Assembly (NCBI RefSeq): GCF_001888185.1
Contig: NZ_CP016364.1
Location: 1,054,001 to 1,118,000 of the forward strand
DNA length: 64,000 nucleotides
Source of the DNA: Phaeobacter porticola
GTDB lineage: Bacteria > Pseudomonadota > Alphaproteobacteria > Rhodobacterales > Rhodobacteraceae
Reading direction: 5' to 3'
Of the stretch, positions 9,292 to 18,468 are shown piece by piece. The notes beneath the pieces were generated by a model that saw only the letters and a list, made by a program, of their open reading frames with translations, had not been told where the DNA came from and searched no databases. Every line of letters begins with the position of its first letter. Position 1 is the first letter of the stretch. The position numbers were made by a program, and so were the translations under genes.

Positions 9292-9855
9292 TCAGGCGTC
9301 GTAGACCAATGATGGCAGATCATGGCCATAGGCGTAGAGCAGACCCAGCAGCTCTTCCAGCGTCGCGCCGACCATTTGCAAATTATACAGCGGGTGCTCC
9401 GGGTCAGAGATCTGCAGCTCCGGGTATTGGCCTTCGGGGCGCATGTGCAGCATGGCCTCAACCGCTTCGGTGCCGTCAGGCGGGATCGCATTGGCCAACC
9501 AGGCGCGCTGGCTGTCCAAATCTTCAGCCTCCTGCATCTCAAAACGGTCTAGGAATTCATCGAAATCCTCGCGGCTAAGCCGCGCCCAGGTGCCAAGGAT
9601 GAATTCTTCGCCTTTGGTGTCCGCTAGCGGCACCGCCAGCACCGCGCGCACAAAACGCAAACTGCCCAGACGGCAAAAATCCTCAGTCAGTACATCGCCG
9701 GCCTGCGCCGAAAGTGCCGTATTGTCATGTACAAACATGTCTTCCGGGCAAGCGTCGGGCCGGTCGCAGCTGAGGCTCAGCAGCTGGGCGAACGTCGCCC
9801 CACAACAGCGGCATTGGCGCTGTGAGCCGAGCATACGGGCGAGATGTGGATCCAA
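9292..9855 (-). CDS. DUF2199-type protein with CxxC motif
   Basis: A 187-residue cytosolic protein. It has an N-terminal CRCCG zinc-ribbon-like motif, a VHDNTALSAQAGDVLTEDFC segment, FILGTWARLSREDFDEF, and a C-terminal HPLYNLQMVGAT stretch. This order fits DUF2199, a family without a known function. The start at 9855 is a TTG with an AAAGG ribosome-binding site. An ATG at 9834, immediately before LGSQRQC, is the alternative. Confidence 0.7.
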   Translation of the reverse strand: MDPHLARMLGSQRQCRCCGATFAQLLSLSCDRPDACPEDMFVHDNTALSAQAGDVLTEDFCRLGSLRFVRAVLAVPLADTKGEEFILGTWARLSREDFDEFLDRFEMQEAEDLDSQRAWLANAIPPDGTEAVEAMLHMRPEGQYPELQISDPEHPLYNLQMVGATLEELLGLLYAYGHDLPSLVYDA

Positions 9856-9879
9856 AGGGCGGCCTTTCGGGGCAGGGAC

Positions 9880-9917
9880 AAAAAGGAAAGAGGCGCCGAT
9901 CCGGTGATCAGCGCCTC
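9880..9917 (-). terminator. Likely terminator of purF
   Basis: On the minus strand a 7-bp stem (GAGGCGC/GCGCCTC; arms 9911-9917 and 9890-9896) with a 14-nt loop is followed by TTTCCTTTTTG. It starts 29 bp after the purF stop. Confidence 0.65.
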
Positions 9918-9945
9918 ATGAGTCGAACTGATGTCGGCTGCGCTC

Positions 9946-11403
9946 TTACTCTGCTGCGGACTTCATTTCAAACCCCCGTTCCACCATGTCGGCGGGAACG
10001 ACGGGGTATTCACCCGAGAAACAGGCATCACAATACTGCGGGCACTTGCTGTTGCGACCCTGATCCTGGCCAACAGCGCGGTACAAACCATCCAGCGAGA
10101 TGAACTTTAGACTGTCGACAGCCAAATGTTCTGCCATCTGGTCCTCGGTCATGGTTGCCGCCAACAGCTTGTCACGTTCAGGCGTGTCCACGCCGTAGAA
10201 ACAGGGCCACGCAGTAGGCGGTGAGGCAATGCGGAAGTGCACTTCGCTGGCACCGGCATCAAGGATCATCTCCTTGATTTTACGCGATGTTGTGCCCCGC
10301 ACAACCGAGTCGTCAACCAGGATAACCCGCTTGCCCTGGATCAGCGCGCGGTTCACGTTCAGCTTTAGACGCACGCCCATGTTGCGGATCTGCTCCGTCG
10401 GCTCGATGAAGGTCCGGCCCATATACTGGTTGCGGATGATCCCCATTGCATAGGGTATGCCCGATTGCAGCGAATATCCGATAGCCGCCGGGGTGCCGCT
10501 GTCAGGCACCGGGCAGACCAGATCAGCCTCAACCGGGTTTTCGTTGGCGAGCTCGCGGCCGATGGCTTCGCGGGTTTCATATACAGAACGCCCGCCAAGG
10601 ATCGAATCAGGGCGGGAAAAATAGACATGCTCAAAGATGCAGAACTTGGAGGACTGGCGACGGAACGGGAAATGGCTCTCGACACCTTTGTCAGTGATCA
10701 CCACCATTTCGCCGGGCTCGATCTCGCGCAGGAATTCGGCACCGATGATGTCCAAGGCACAGGTTTCGGAGCTCAGCGCATACCCGTCACCCACTTTGCC
10801 CAGCACCAGCGGGCGCACCCCAAGGGGATCACGGACACCGATCAGCTTGGTTCGGGTCATGGCGACCACAGAGAAGGCCCCTTCGACACGGCGTAACGCG
10901 TCTTCCATCCGCTCAGGGATGTTCCGCTGCAGCGACCGGGCCATCAGGTGGATGATGCATTCACTGTCGGAAGAACTTTGAAAGATGGAGCCGCGCTCGA
11001 TCAGTTCGCGGCGCAATGCATTGGCGTTGGTGATGTTGCCGTTGTGCGCAATTGCGGCCCCACCCATGGCGAATTCGCCAAAGAAAGGCTGCACATCACG
11101 GATCGCGGTCTGACCTTTGGACCCGGCGGTGGAGTACCGCACATGGCCAATTCCGATGGGACCGGGCAGGGTGGACATCACGTCCTGCGAGGTGAAGTTG
11201 TCACGCACATAGCCAAAGCGGCGGGCACTCTGGAAACCTTCGACAGAATCGTGGGTAACGATACCACCGGCCTCCTGTCCCCTATGTTGGAGGGCGTGCA
11301 ATCCAAGGGCAACGAAGTTGGAGGCGTCTTTGACGCCGACGACGCCAAAAATGCCGCATTCTTCGCGCAGCTTGTCATCGTCAAACGGGTGGGCGGGGGG
11401 CAT
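9946..11403 (-). CDS. purF: Amidophosphoribosyltransferase
   Basis: Catalyses the first committed step of purine synthesis, PRPP plus glutamine to phosphoribosylamine. The 485-residue protein has the N-terminal Ntn nucleophile in REECGIFGVVG, preceded by a short propeptide, and a type I PRPP motif VILVDDSVVRGTT. Four Cys at KFCIFE, AWPCFYG and YCDAC suggest the [4Fe-4S] type seen in B. subtilis PurF. ATGs at 11403 and 11412 are both possible starts; 11403 is chosen from the family's usual short N-terminus. Confidence 0.93.
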   Translation of the reverse strand: MPPAHPFDDDKLREECGIFGVVGVKDASNFVALGLHALQHRGQEAGGIVTHDSVEGFQSARRFGYVRDNFTSQDVMSTLPGPIGIGHVRYSTAGSKGQTAIRDVQPFFGEFAMGGAAIAHNGNITNANALRRELIERGSIFQSSSDSECIIHLMARSLQRNIPERMEDALRRVEGAFSVVAMTRTKLIGVRDPLGVRPLVLGKVGDGYALSSETCALDIIGAEFLREIEPGEMVVITDKGVESHFPFRRQSSKFCIFEHVYFSRPDSILGGRSVYETREAIGRELANENPVEADLVCPVPDSGTPAAIGYSLQSGIPYAMGIIRNQYMGRTFIEPTEQIRNMGVRLKLNVNRALIQGKRVILVDDSVVRGTTSRKIKEMILDAGASEVHFRIASPPTAWPCFYGVDTPERDKLLAATMTEDQMAEHLAVDSLKFISLDGLYRAVGQDQGRNSKCPQYCDACFSGEYPVVPADMVERGFEMKSAAE

Positions 11404-11551
11404 CTGCGGCATCGGCAAGGCGGTGTGGCTCCGAATCCGGTTGTCAGGATGCTCCCCACATAGAGGGTCCGCCCGCACATGTCACCCAAGGATCATGGTT
11501 TCACGACAGTTGGACTAAAAAACTGCAATTCTTCCTCAGGCAGCGTTTGCG

Positions 11552-11584
11552 TCAAAACAAAAGGCCTGCGGATTTCGCAGGCCT
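11552..11584 (-). terminator. Rho-independent terminator of the Hint-domain gene
   Basis: A perfect 9-bp stem (AGGCCTGCG at 11562-11570 with CGCAGGCCT at 11576-11584) has a 5-nt loop. On the minus strand it runs into TTTTGTTTTG. It terminates the gene at 11684-12385 before purF. Confidence 0.85.
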
Positions 11585-11683
11585 GCCGGAGGTGTTCAAG
11601 TGCCTATTTAGCAGCATCTGGATCGCGGGACACAACAGCCCTTGCGGTGCTTTGGAGTGAGGCGCGCTTGCCTTGTTTGACGA

Positions 11684-12385
11684 TTAAGCCGCCAGCAGGC
11701 CGCGCAGCATGTCAAAGGCCGAGATTACATCAACGTTGTCTTCTACGCTCTGGTCATCCTCTGCCTTGCCCGCATCCGTGAGCGCGCGACCGTCTTCGCT
11801 GGCAAGGATCTGGCGGGTTTCCGCCAGCGACAAATCACGAAAGGCGCTGTCGTTAGCGGCAGCACCTGCCACATGCACCAACATGCCGCATTCTGCCCAG
11901 ATCATCTCTTCTTCAGAAAAAGAGAGATAGATACGGGCCATCTTTTCCGGCATGGCCGCGGAAATACCTTTGTGACCGATCAGCGAGACGACCTTGGTCA
12001 TTGCGGTGGGCACATCAAACAGACGTTCAACAGCGGCCAGCTCCAGGCCAACTTTCTGGTCAGCAGGCAACAGCAGCGCATCATCATTTCCCAACGCACC
12101 AGCCGGCACATGCACCAGCGATGTCAGACGCGGCACCGCGTGCTTCACGGCAGTCACTTCCTGGGCACCTCCATCAAGGGTATAGACCATGTCGCCGGGC
12201 TTAACGTGACGGGCCTGCACAAAACCACGGTCGGTTTCCACCATCATGTGCGGCAGCAGGCCACCCGTACGAGGACGCGGACGTGCGCGGCTGGCAGCGG
12301 ATATGGCCGCCAAAGAGGCCGGGAAATCCATCAGGAGGCCAACAGGCTGGCAGTCAGCAAACGATGTCGAGTGATCCAGCAACAT
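11684..12385 (-). CDS. Hint (Hedgehog/intein) domain protein
   Basis: A 233-residue protein of the Rhodobacteraceae Hint-domain type. After about 40 residues it shows HMMVETDRGFVQARHVKPGDMV, which matches the TxxGxxxVxxLxxGDxV start of a Hint fold. Later it has the strand pattern VPAGALGNDDALLLPADQKVGL, in place of the usual SPQHRM box. The Cys/Ser that normally begins the Hint domain is not obvious (LLPHMMVET), so self-cleavage activity may be lost. The C-terminal 50 residues are acidic and helical. The role is unknown. Confidence 0.7.
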   Translation of the reverse strand: MLLDHSTSFADCQPVGLLMDFPASLAAISAASRARPRPRTGGLLPHMMVETDRGFVQARHVKPGDMVYTLDGGAQEVTAVKHAVPRLTSLVHVPAGALGNDDALLLPADQKVGLELAAVERLFDVPTAMTKVVSLIGHKGISAAMPEKMARIYLSFSEEEMIWAECGMLVHVAGAAANDSAFRDLSLAETRQILASEDGRALTDAGKAEDDQSVEDNVDVISAFDMLRGLLAA

Positions 12386-13531
12386 GATGTCGTCCTTCTG
12401 AGCGGTGTGCCTGACGTTCTGTCCGGCGTTTTGTTGACACCAATGTGCGCTTCGAAATTGGACGGAAATGGGGCAAGGGTTGGGCCGATTGGGACAACTG
12501 CGGGGTTTTCGGCCTTCAATCCTGCCTCAATCGCGACTTTGTTGCCCAAAAACACCGGGGATCGCAGGATTTGTTAACTTTTATCAGTCTCGCCTCGGCG
12601 CTGAACACGGGTCTGGAGCGTGATCTCATACGAAATTGAGTGCGATTCTTAATGGTTAATAAAGCGTTAAGGTGTCTTTTTCATGTTAGGAATGGTAAAC
12701 GTTGCCTCGGCAGGGAATGTCGAAATGTGAAAATTTCTATTGGCTTTTGATCCGGTGGTTCAGGGTGGATAGGCAAAACTTTGGTCTCCGTCGTTGCGTG
12801 ACGACGTCATATAACCAGACCAGCAGCCCCCCACCCGATCACAAAAAGAGGGCGCCAGATAGAACGCCCCGCCGGGGGGATCGGAATTAATTGGAAGGGT
12901 GAGCACAGGGCAAATTTGAACGTGGCCTTCGGGTGTATCGTGAAAGCCCTGTGTTTACTGGCAAACCCAATTGGGCGGTTCTTTCCACCCTTCGGGCGCT
13001 GCGGCGCAAAATAGATTTTATGACTGCCGTTGATTGCCGCATGATGCCAGATGCGGAAACAAATCCTCTCACCATTCGTGCATTTAGGCCACCACCCGCC
13101 CGATGCTGGTTGGCTCCCCATTGGAAAGGTCAATCTGGATCGGGGCATGCCGAGTGTTGTCACTGCAAAGATAGCACTCGCTCATGAGTTGCAGCAGAAC
13201 ATGTGCACGCATTTTGTTCGGCGACAACGAATGCGAAAGAAAATCCCATTTCTTGCTCTGATTTCCTCGGCTTCCCCCTCCCATGCCTTCTTTGGGGGGA
13301 GTGACAATCCCGTGCGGAAAGCGATTGGTGATGGCCATATTGACCTGCCTCTGAGCTAGTACAAAGAGGGCGAGCCGAAGGATCGCCAGGAGCTGATTGC
13401 AGCGCAGACAGAGGGCAAGGGCCTCGTCTTTGTCTCGTCTCTGAGCCGTTGCGAGGTCCTCGCTGACCCAACCGGGGCGGATGCCGGTGCCATAGCGGGC
13501 CAGCAGGGATTTCATCTTCTGATCACAGGAT
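12386..13531. other. Gene-poor region before a phage relic
   Basis: About 1.1 kb with no supported gene. 12560-12760 is AT-rich for this genome and holds the CtrA-like site and probably the promoter of the Hint gene. Several overlapping frames of 60-200 codons exist on both strands between 12800 and 13690, but none has a recognisable domain, and their composition is low-quality (Arg/Ser/Pro-rich on one strand, mirror images on the other). The right part is probably decayed prophage, since a late-control gene D fragment begins at its end. Confidence 0.6.
12656..12670. promoter_or_regulatory. CtrA-like binding site (TTAA-N7-TTAA)
   Basis: TTAA at 12656-12659 and TTAA at 12667-12670 are separated by exactly 7 bp, the full consensus of the alphaproteobacterial cell-cycle regulator CtrA. 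A third TTAA lies at 12649-12652. The site is about 270 bp upstream of the Hint-domain gene. A single match in AT-rich DNA can occur by chance. Confidence 0.4.
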
Positions 13532-14120
13532 AAGCGGGCACCCAAGGTGGCCGAGCGCCTCAATGGCATCAAACATGAGTATCTGGCCCAACGAGCCGAA
13601 AGCGACCTCAATTTTCTGGCCCGGATCGGCCAGGAATATGACGCCATCGTGTCGGTCAAAGAGGGCGGCTTGCTGTTCATCGGCAAGGGAGAAGGGCAAA
13701 TCCGCCAGTGGCACGGTGGTCCTGCCGCAAATCTGGGTGTTCAAGTCCCAGCTGATGCCCGGCTGCCGCGTCAGCAAGGACAAGGCCACCGCATACAAAG
13801 GTGTGAAAGCCATCTGGCACGATAAGAAGCTGGGGGAGAAAAAGACGGTGACCGGGGGCGAGGGATCACCCGCCTATGAGATGACCCATCCCTATAGAAC
13901 GGAAGAAGCCGCCCAGCGGGCGGCCAAATCCAAACTTGATAAACAGACCCGTGCTGGGCACTCAATCAGCCTCATTCTGGTTGGCGATCCGATCCTGCGG
14001 GCTGAGGGTCAGGCCCTGGTTGTCGGACTGCGCCCCAGTATTCCGCCGCTCTGGTCGATCACCGGAGTGACCCACCGGCTGGGCAGCGGCGGTTACACCA
14101 CCCAGATCCGGGGGAATTGC
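13532..14120 (+). pseudogene. Decayed phage late control gene D (tail tip protein)
   Basis: Two frames together give the C-terminal half of a P2 gpD-like late control protein. 13532-13697 encodes RAESDLNFLARIGQEYDAIV and KEGGLLFIGKGEG. A frameshift near 13695 moves the reading to the frame with SASGTVVLP, YKGVKAIWHDKKLG, EGSPAYEMTHPYRTEEAA and a final SITGVTHRLGSGGYTTQI. These are the expected gpD landmarks in order. The N-terminal part is missing, with an in-frame TGA just upstream at 13520. No other tail genes are recognisable, so it is an isolated prophage relic. Confidence 0.75.
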
Positions 14121-14263
14121 CAAAGCGCGAGGGATGACCTGACCGGCGCGCGTTCAAATTTTAAATGCGCTCCAGTCAGAGAGTTTTCGGGCCGGTCCAG
14201 CGTTTCTACTGTATGATGTCTCAATGCTCCGGGCCTAAACAGGCAGTTTCTGGCGGCGCGACC

Positions 14264-14818
14264 TTACTCACCGCAAGAACCGATCAGGCTTTCGTACTGA
14301 GCGGTGACCCAGCCAAGCGCCTGCTCAGGATTGCGGTCTTCGATTTTGCCGATCATCCGTTCAAACACCACCGCCGAGCGGCTTTCGTCCACGATGGTAA
14401 AGCTCTGCCCGGTCATGACGACATTATAAAGGAAGAAGGCAATCGCCACCAACAGGATGCCGCGCAGCACCCCGAAGAAGAAACCGATACCCTGATCCAA
14501 CCCGCCAAGCGCCGAACGCTGCACCAACGACGAAAACAGCGGCGTAAAGAACGACACCACAATCAATGCCAGGGCAAAAACCGCAGCAAAGGCGGCGATG
14601 ATCGACAATTCGCAGCTGTCCGCGATGAACTCCCCGATCACCGGGATCTCGGCCATCAGCGGCTCGACCTGCGGCGCAAACAGAAAGGCCAAGATGGCTG
14701 CGGCAATCCAACCGGCGATGGCCATGGCCTCGCGCACGAAACCGCGCGAATAGGCCAGCAACGCCGATACAACAATGACAAGGGCCACGACCCCGTCGAT
14801 AATGGTGAAACCTTCCAT
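14264..14818 (-). CDS. cvpA: CvpA family membrane protein
   Basis: A 184-residue protein with four predicted membrane segments (about residues 5-20, 30-47, 70-92 and 108-130). The GGLDQGIGFFFGVLRGILLVA motif of the CvpA/colicin V production family is present. CvpA homologues affect envelope homeostasis, but the mechanism is unsettled. In Rhodobacteraceae it commonly sits next to radA and purF, as here. It is 40 bp downstream of radA on the same strand. Confidence 0.85.
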   Translation of the reverse strand: MEGFTIIDGVVALVIVVSALLAYSRGFVREAMAIAGWIAAAILAFLFAPQVEPLMAEIPVIGEFIADSCELSIIAAFAAVFALALIVVSFFTPLFSSLVQRSALGGLDQGIGFFFGVLRGILLVAIAFFLYNVVMTGQSFTIVDESRSAVVFERMIGKIEDRNPEQALGWVTAQYESLIGSCGE

Positions 14819-14858
14819 GTCCCTCGCCCGTTAACCTGCGATTAGAATTCTTGCGACT

Positions 14859-16223
14859 TTAACCAGCCCCGAAGTAGTCGCCGACAAAACCGGCAAGATC
14901 AGAGGCCTGCCGCAGGGCAAGACCCTCAACCGCGACGGATTTACCACCACTTGGAGCTATGGCTGCGGTGAAACCAAGTTTTTGCGCTTCTTTCAACCGG
15001 TTTTCGGTCTGCGGGGCGGGTCTGAGGGCTCCAGACAGCGATATTTCTCCGAATACAACCGTATCGGCTGGCAAGGCAGTGTCTTCTCGCGCACTGAGCA
15101 GGGCCGCAGCCACCGCCAGATCCGCTGCCGGCTCGGAGATCTTCATGCCGCCGGCAACGTTGAGATAGACATCAAGCCCGGCAAAAGGAATGCCGCAGCG
15201 GGCCTCTAGCACCGCAAGGATCATTGCCAGACGCGAGCTGTCCCACCCGACAACCGCCCGGCGTGGCTGCGAATGCGGCGAGGGGGCAACCAAGGCCTGC
15301 ATTTCAACCAAAACGGGGCGGGTGCCTTCAATGCCGGAAAATACCACGGACCCGGGCGACGGCGCACCGCGCTCGGACAGAAACAGGGCCGACGGGTTTC
15401 GGACTTCGCTCAGGCCCCCGCCAGTCATCTCAAAAACGCCGATCTCATCGGCCGGTCCAAAGCGATTCTTTACCGCGCGAAGAATGCGGAACTGATGCCC
15501 GCGCTCGCCTTCGAAATATAGTACCGTGTCAACCATATGCTCGACCACGCGTGGACCAGCAATCTGGCCGTCCTTGGTGACATGGCCGACCATGATGATG
15601 GATACGCCATTGGTCTTGGCAAATGTCGTCAGCTCATGCGCGGCAGCGCGTACCTGACTGACAGATCCAGGGGCGCTGTCCACGTGATCTGCCCACATGG
15701 TCTGAATGGAATCGATGATGGCAAGCTGCGGTTTCTCCGCCTCAAGCGTGGTCAGGATATCGCGCAGATTGGTCTCTGCTGCCAACTTTACCGGTGCCTG
15801 GGCCAGCCCCAGACGTTGCGCCCGCATACGCACCTGCGCGCTGGCCTCTTCGCCGCTGACATAGATTGTCTTGACGCCTGATCGCGCAAATTGTGCCGCC
15901 GCCTGTAGCAGCAGCGTCGATTTACCGATGCCAGGATCGCCGCCTACCAAAATCGCCGAAGCTGGCACAAGCCCGCCGCCCAGCACCCGGTCCAGTTCAC
16001 CCACGCCGCAACAGCTGCGCGGTGGTGGCGCTTCCTCCGTCGCAAGATCGCTAAGCGGGATTGTTTTGCCACGCCGCATGCCCAGCGATTTCGACGCCGG
16101 TCCGCCCTTGGACAGGCCCTTGTCTTCGGTGATGGAATTCCACTCGCCGCAGCCATCGCAGCGCCCGGACCATTTTGAGAAAGATGCTCCGCAGGCAGAG
16201 CAGGAATATGTTGTTTTTGCCAT
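14859..16223 (-). CDS. radA: DNA repair protein RadA (Sms)
   Basis: A RecA-like branch-migration ATPase acting in recombinational repair. The 454-residue protein has the N-terminal C4 zinc finger CSACGASFSKWSGRCDGCGEW split over residues 7-27, Walker A GGDPGIGKSTLL (about 93-104), the RadA-specific KNRFGPADEIG motif, and a C-terminal Lon-protease-like domain. The ATG at 16223 places the zinc finger at the usual position; the extra 16 codons upstream are not supported. Confidence 0.93.
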   Translation of the reverse strand: MAKTTYSCSACGASFSKWSGRCDGCGEWNSITEDKGLSKGGPASKSLGMRRGKTIPLSDLATEEAPPPRSCCGVGELDRVLGGGLVPASAILVGGDPGIGKSTLLLQAAAQFARSGVKTIYVSGEEASAQVRMRAQRLGLAQAPVKLAAETNLRDILTTLEAEKPQLAIIDSIQTMWADHVDSAPGSVSQVRAAAHELTTFAKTNGVSIIMVGHVTKDGQIAGPRVVEHMVDTVLYFEGERGHQFRILRAVKNRFGPADEIGVFEMTGGGLSEVRNPSALFLSERGAPSPGSVVFSGIEGTRPVLVEMQALVAPSPHSQPRRAVVGWDSSRLAMILAVLEARCGIPFAGLDVYLNVAGGMKISEPAADLAVAAALLSAREDTALPADTVVFGEISLSGALRPAPQTENRLKEAQKLGFTAAIAPSGGKSVAVEGLALRQASDLAGFVGDYFGAG

Positions 16224-16296
16224 GCGGTAGATCTGGCAGATGTTTCTGGTTTGTTCAAGTGTTGCGGGCACTCAGGCCGGGGGCAGCGCCCCGTTT

Positions 16297-16743
16297 CTAG
16301 TCGTCCTGCTGGCTAACCTGGCGCGCGGTCAGAAGAGACAGGACAATTGACGCCAGAATACAGCCCGTAAACAAATAAAGCCCCCAGGCGGTCTCAATCG
16401 TTGCATAGCCAATCCCCTTGGCCAGCGTGATATAGAGCGCGATCAGAAACACATCCGCCATCGCCAGCTTACCCAAGACATGCAGAACCGGTTGGACGCG
16501 CGTGTCCAGCAGGCCCCATTGCACCAGCGCCAGTCCGATGGTTTTGAGATACGGCGCAAAGATCGCGAAAGCCGTGACCGTCAGCGCCAAAATGACGTTG
16601 CTGCCCCAAAGGCTTTGCAAGCCGGTGATCACCGAGATTTCACTGAGGCCGAATATCGGCAACAATCCCGCCCGCATCAGCGGCGCGAACCAGGCGACAG
16701 GGTAGAGGATAAGCAGGGAGAGGGTAAGGAGGCGGAGGGTCAT
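16297..16743 (-). CDS. Paraquat-inducible protein A (PqiA) single-domain protein
   Basis: A 148-residue inner-membrane protein with four hydrophobic segments and the PqiA motif HVLGKLAMADVFLIALYI. E. coli PqiA has two such domains of about 200 residues each with zinc-ribbon cysteines; this protein is a single domain without CxxC pairs. PqiA proteins work with MCE-type lipid transporters. The nearby Mla-like ABC genes (16925-18468) may therefore be functionally linked, although a 181-bp gap separates them. Confidence 0.8.
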   Translation of the reverse strand: MTLRLLTLSLLILYPVAWFAPLMRAGLLPIFGLSEISVITGLQSLWGSNVILALTVTAFAIFAPYLKTIGLALVQWGLLDTRVQPVLHVLGKLAMADVFLIALYITLAKGIGYATIETAWGLYLFTGCILASIVLSLLTARQVSQQDD

Positions 16744-16924
16744 GGTGGCTCGTTTTCTGTGGGCTCGCCAAGACTTGTGGGTTTAGAACCAGATTTGGAA
16801 GGGGCAAAACGTTAAGAAAAGACACCAACCGTCAGATATGCCGCAGGTTCGACGATCAGGAGCCGGGTGAAGGTCTAAATGAGCACCTGCCGCAGCGAGA
16901 GCTCTACGCCAAATGCGGGTTAGT

Positions 16925-17671
16925 TTACCGCACCGCTTCAATCGGGCCCTCCGCGCGGCCGTGGATGAATTGCTCCATATAGGGATCGCCTGACTGGTCC
17001 ATATCTGCCACGGGGCCGGTCCATTGGATCACCCCGTCATGCAGCATCGCCACATTGTCGGCGATCGCGCGGACCGAGGTCATGTCGTGGGTGATGGTCA
17101 TCGCGGTGGCGCCCATCTCGACCACGATCTCGCGGATCAGGTCGTTGATCACCCCGGACATGATCGGGTCAAGGCCGGTGGTCGGCTCGTCAAAGAAAAT
17201 GATCTCCGGCTCGGCAGCAATAGCGCGGGCCAGGCCGACGCGTTTCTGCATGCCGCCCGACAGTTCTGCGGGCAGGCGATCCGCCACATCGGCCTTCAGC
17301 CCCACTCGGCGCAGTTTTTCGATGGCAATTTCGCGCGCCTCATCCACAGGGCGCTTCAGTGAGCCGCGCAGCAGACGGAAGGCGACATTCTGCCAGACGG
17401 GCAGGGAGTCAAATAGGGCGGCACCCTGAAACAACATGCCAAAGCGTGCCAGAAAGGCGTCGCGGTCGCCACTGGCTGCGGGTTTGCCATCAACCAGAAT
17501 CTGCCCTTGATCCGGTGTGATTAGTCCCAGAACAGATTTCAGCGCGACAGATTTGCCGGTGCCAGATCCGCCGATGATCACCATGGAGCTGCTTTTGGGG
17601 ATCTCAAGCGTCATGCCTTGCAGAACCTTGTTGTCGCCAAAGGCCTTATGGACGTCATTCATCTGGATCAT
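16925..17671 (-). CDS. MlaF-like ABC transporter ATP-binding protein
   Basis: The 248-residue ATPase has Walker A GGSGTGKSVALKS (about residues 34-46), signature AELSGGMQKRVGLARA and Walker B EIIFFDEPTTGLDPIMSG. The GGMQKRVGLARA form and the GLDP-IMSG ending are typical of MlaF/Ttg2A ATPases that move phospholipids across the envelope. It overlaps the permease gene by 4 bp. No MCE-domain substrate-binding gene is seen next to it, so that component must lie elsewhere or be replaced. Confidence 0.88.
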   Translation of the reverse strand: MIQMNDVHKAFGDNKVLQGMTLEIPKSSSMVIIGGSGTGKSVALKSVLGLITPDQGQILVDGKPAASGDRDAFLARFGMLFQGAALFDSLPVWQNVAFRLLRGSLKRPVDEAREIAIEKLRRVGLKADVADRLPAELSGGMQKRVGLARAIAAEPEIIFFDEPTTGLDPIMSGVINDLIREIVVEMGATAMTITHDMTSVRAIADNVAMLHDGVIQWTGPVADMDQSGDPYMEQFIHGRAEGPIEAVR

Positions 17672-18468
17672 AGCGAGAAGAAAATCCCTGTGAGGACAAA
17701 ATTTGCGGCAAGGATCAGCACCGCAGCGGCCTCAACCGACCCTTTGGTGGCGCGACCGACGCCCTGCGCCCCGCGGCCTGACTGCATGCCGTAATAGCAG
17801 CCCATGGTTGCGGCAATGGTGCCAAAAGCAGCGCCTTTCACAAGGCTGGAGACGATATCGCGCAGCTCGAGGAAATCGACAGTGTTTTTCAGATAGGCTG
17901 CCGGATTGAAGCCGAGGTTCTGCGTGGCGACCACATAGCCGCCCATGATGCCGATGATGTCGCCGACACCCACCAGCACCGGTACAGTGATCAGCGCGGC
18001 CAGAACGCGGGGTGCGACCAAGTATTTCATCGGATGGGTGGAGAGCGTGACCAGCGCGTCAATCTGCTCGGTCACCTTCATCGTGGCGATTTCAGCCGCG
18101 ATAGAGGAGGTGACGCGCGCAGCAATCATCAGCCCGACCAGAACGGGGCCGAGTTCGCGCACCATGCCGATGGCAACGATCTGCGGGACCACAGCCTCGG
18201 CGTTGAAGCGGGCCCCCCCGGCGTAGATCTGCAACGCCAGCGCCGCACCAGTGAAGATCGCAGTAAGGCCAACCACCGGCAGCGACAGCCAGCCCACCTG
18301 CAACAGCGCATTGAGCAGCTCGCGCGGATAGTAAGGCGGCCGCAGCATATGGCTGAAGGTCGAGAGTGCAAACAGCGTCACCCGTCCCACAGCGCCCAGG
18401 CCGGCAAGGACCATCTGTCCCAGCCGGGCAAGCAGGCTAAGGGGCGAAAGACGCGAAAATGTGCTCAT
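17668..18468 (-). CDS. MlaE-like ABC transporter permease
   Basis: A 266-residue MlaE/YrbE-type integral membrane protein with five to six membrane segments. The characteristic [26 protein letters not shown] and [20 protein letters not shown] motifs are present. It forms the membrane part of a phospholipid transporter with the downstream ATPase. Genes alr, mlaE-like and mlaF-like overlap by 4 bp each, so they form one tight transcript in which cell-wall precursor synthesis and lipid transport are co-expressed. Confidence 0.9.
   Translation of the reverse strand: MSTFSRLSPLSLLARLGQMVLAGLGAVGRVTLFALSTFSHMLRPPYYPRELLNALLQVGWLSLPVVGLTAIFTGAALALQIYAGGARFNAEAVVPQIVAIGMVRELGPVLVGLMIAARVTSSIAAEIATMKVTEQIDALVTLSTHPMKYLVAPRVLAALITVPVLVGVGDIIGIMGGYVVATQNLGFNPAAYLKNTVDFLELRDIVSSLVKGAAFGTIAATMGCYYGMQSGRGAQGVGRATKGSVEAAAVLILAANFVLTGIFFSL

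Noticed and set aside
12807-13163. 118-codon minus-strand frame that looks protein-like in places
   Set aside because: I could not link it to any family, and there is no ribosome-binding site; kept only as part of the gene-poor region.
13084-13686. 200-codon minus-strand open frame in the gene-poor region
   Set aside because: No recognisable domain or ribosome-binding site, and it overlaps the phage gene D relic on the other strand.
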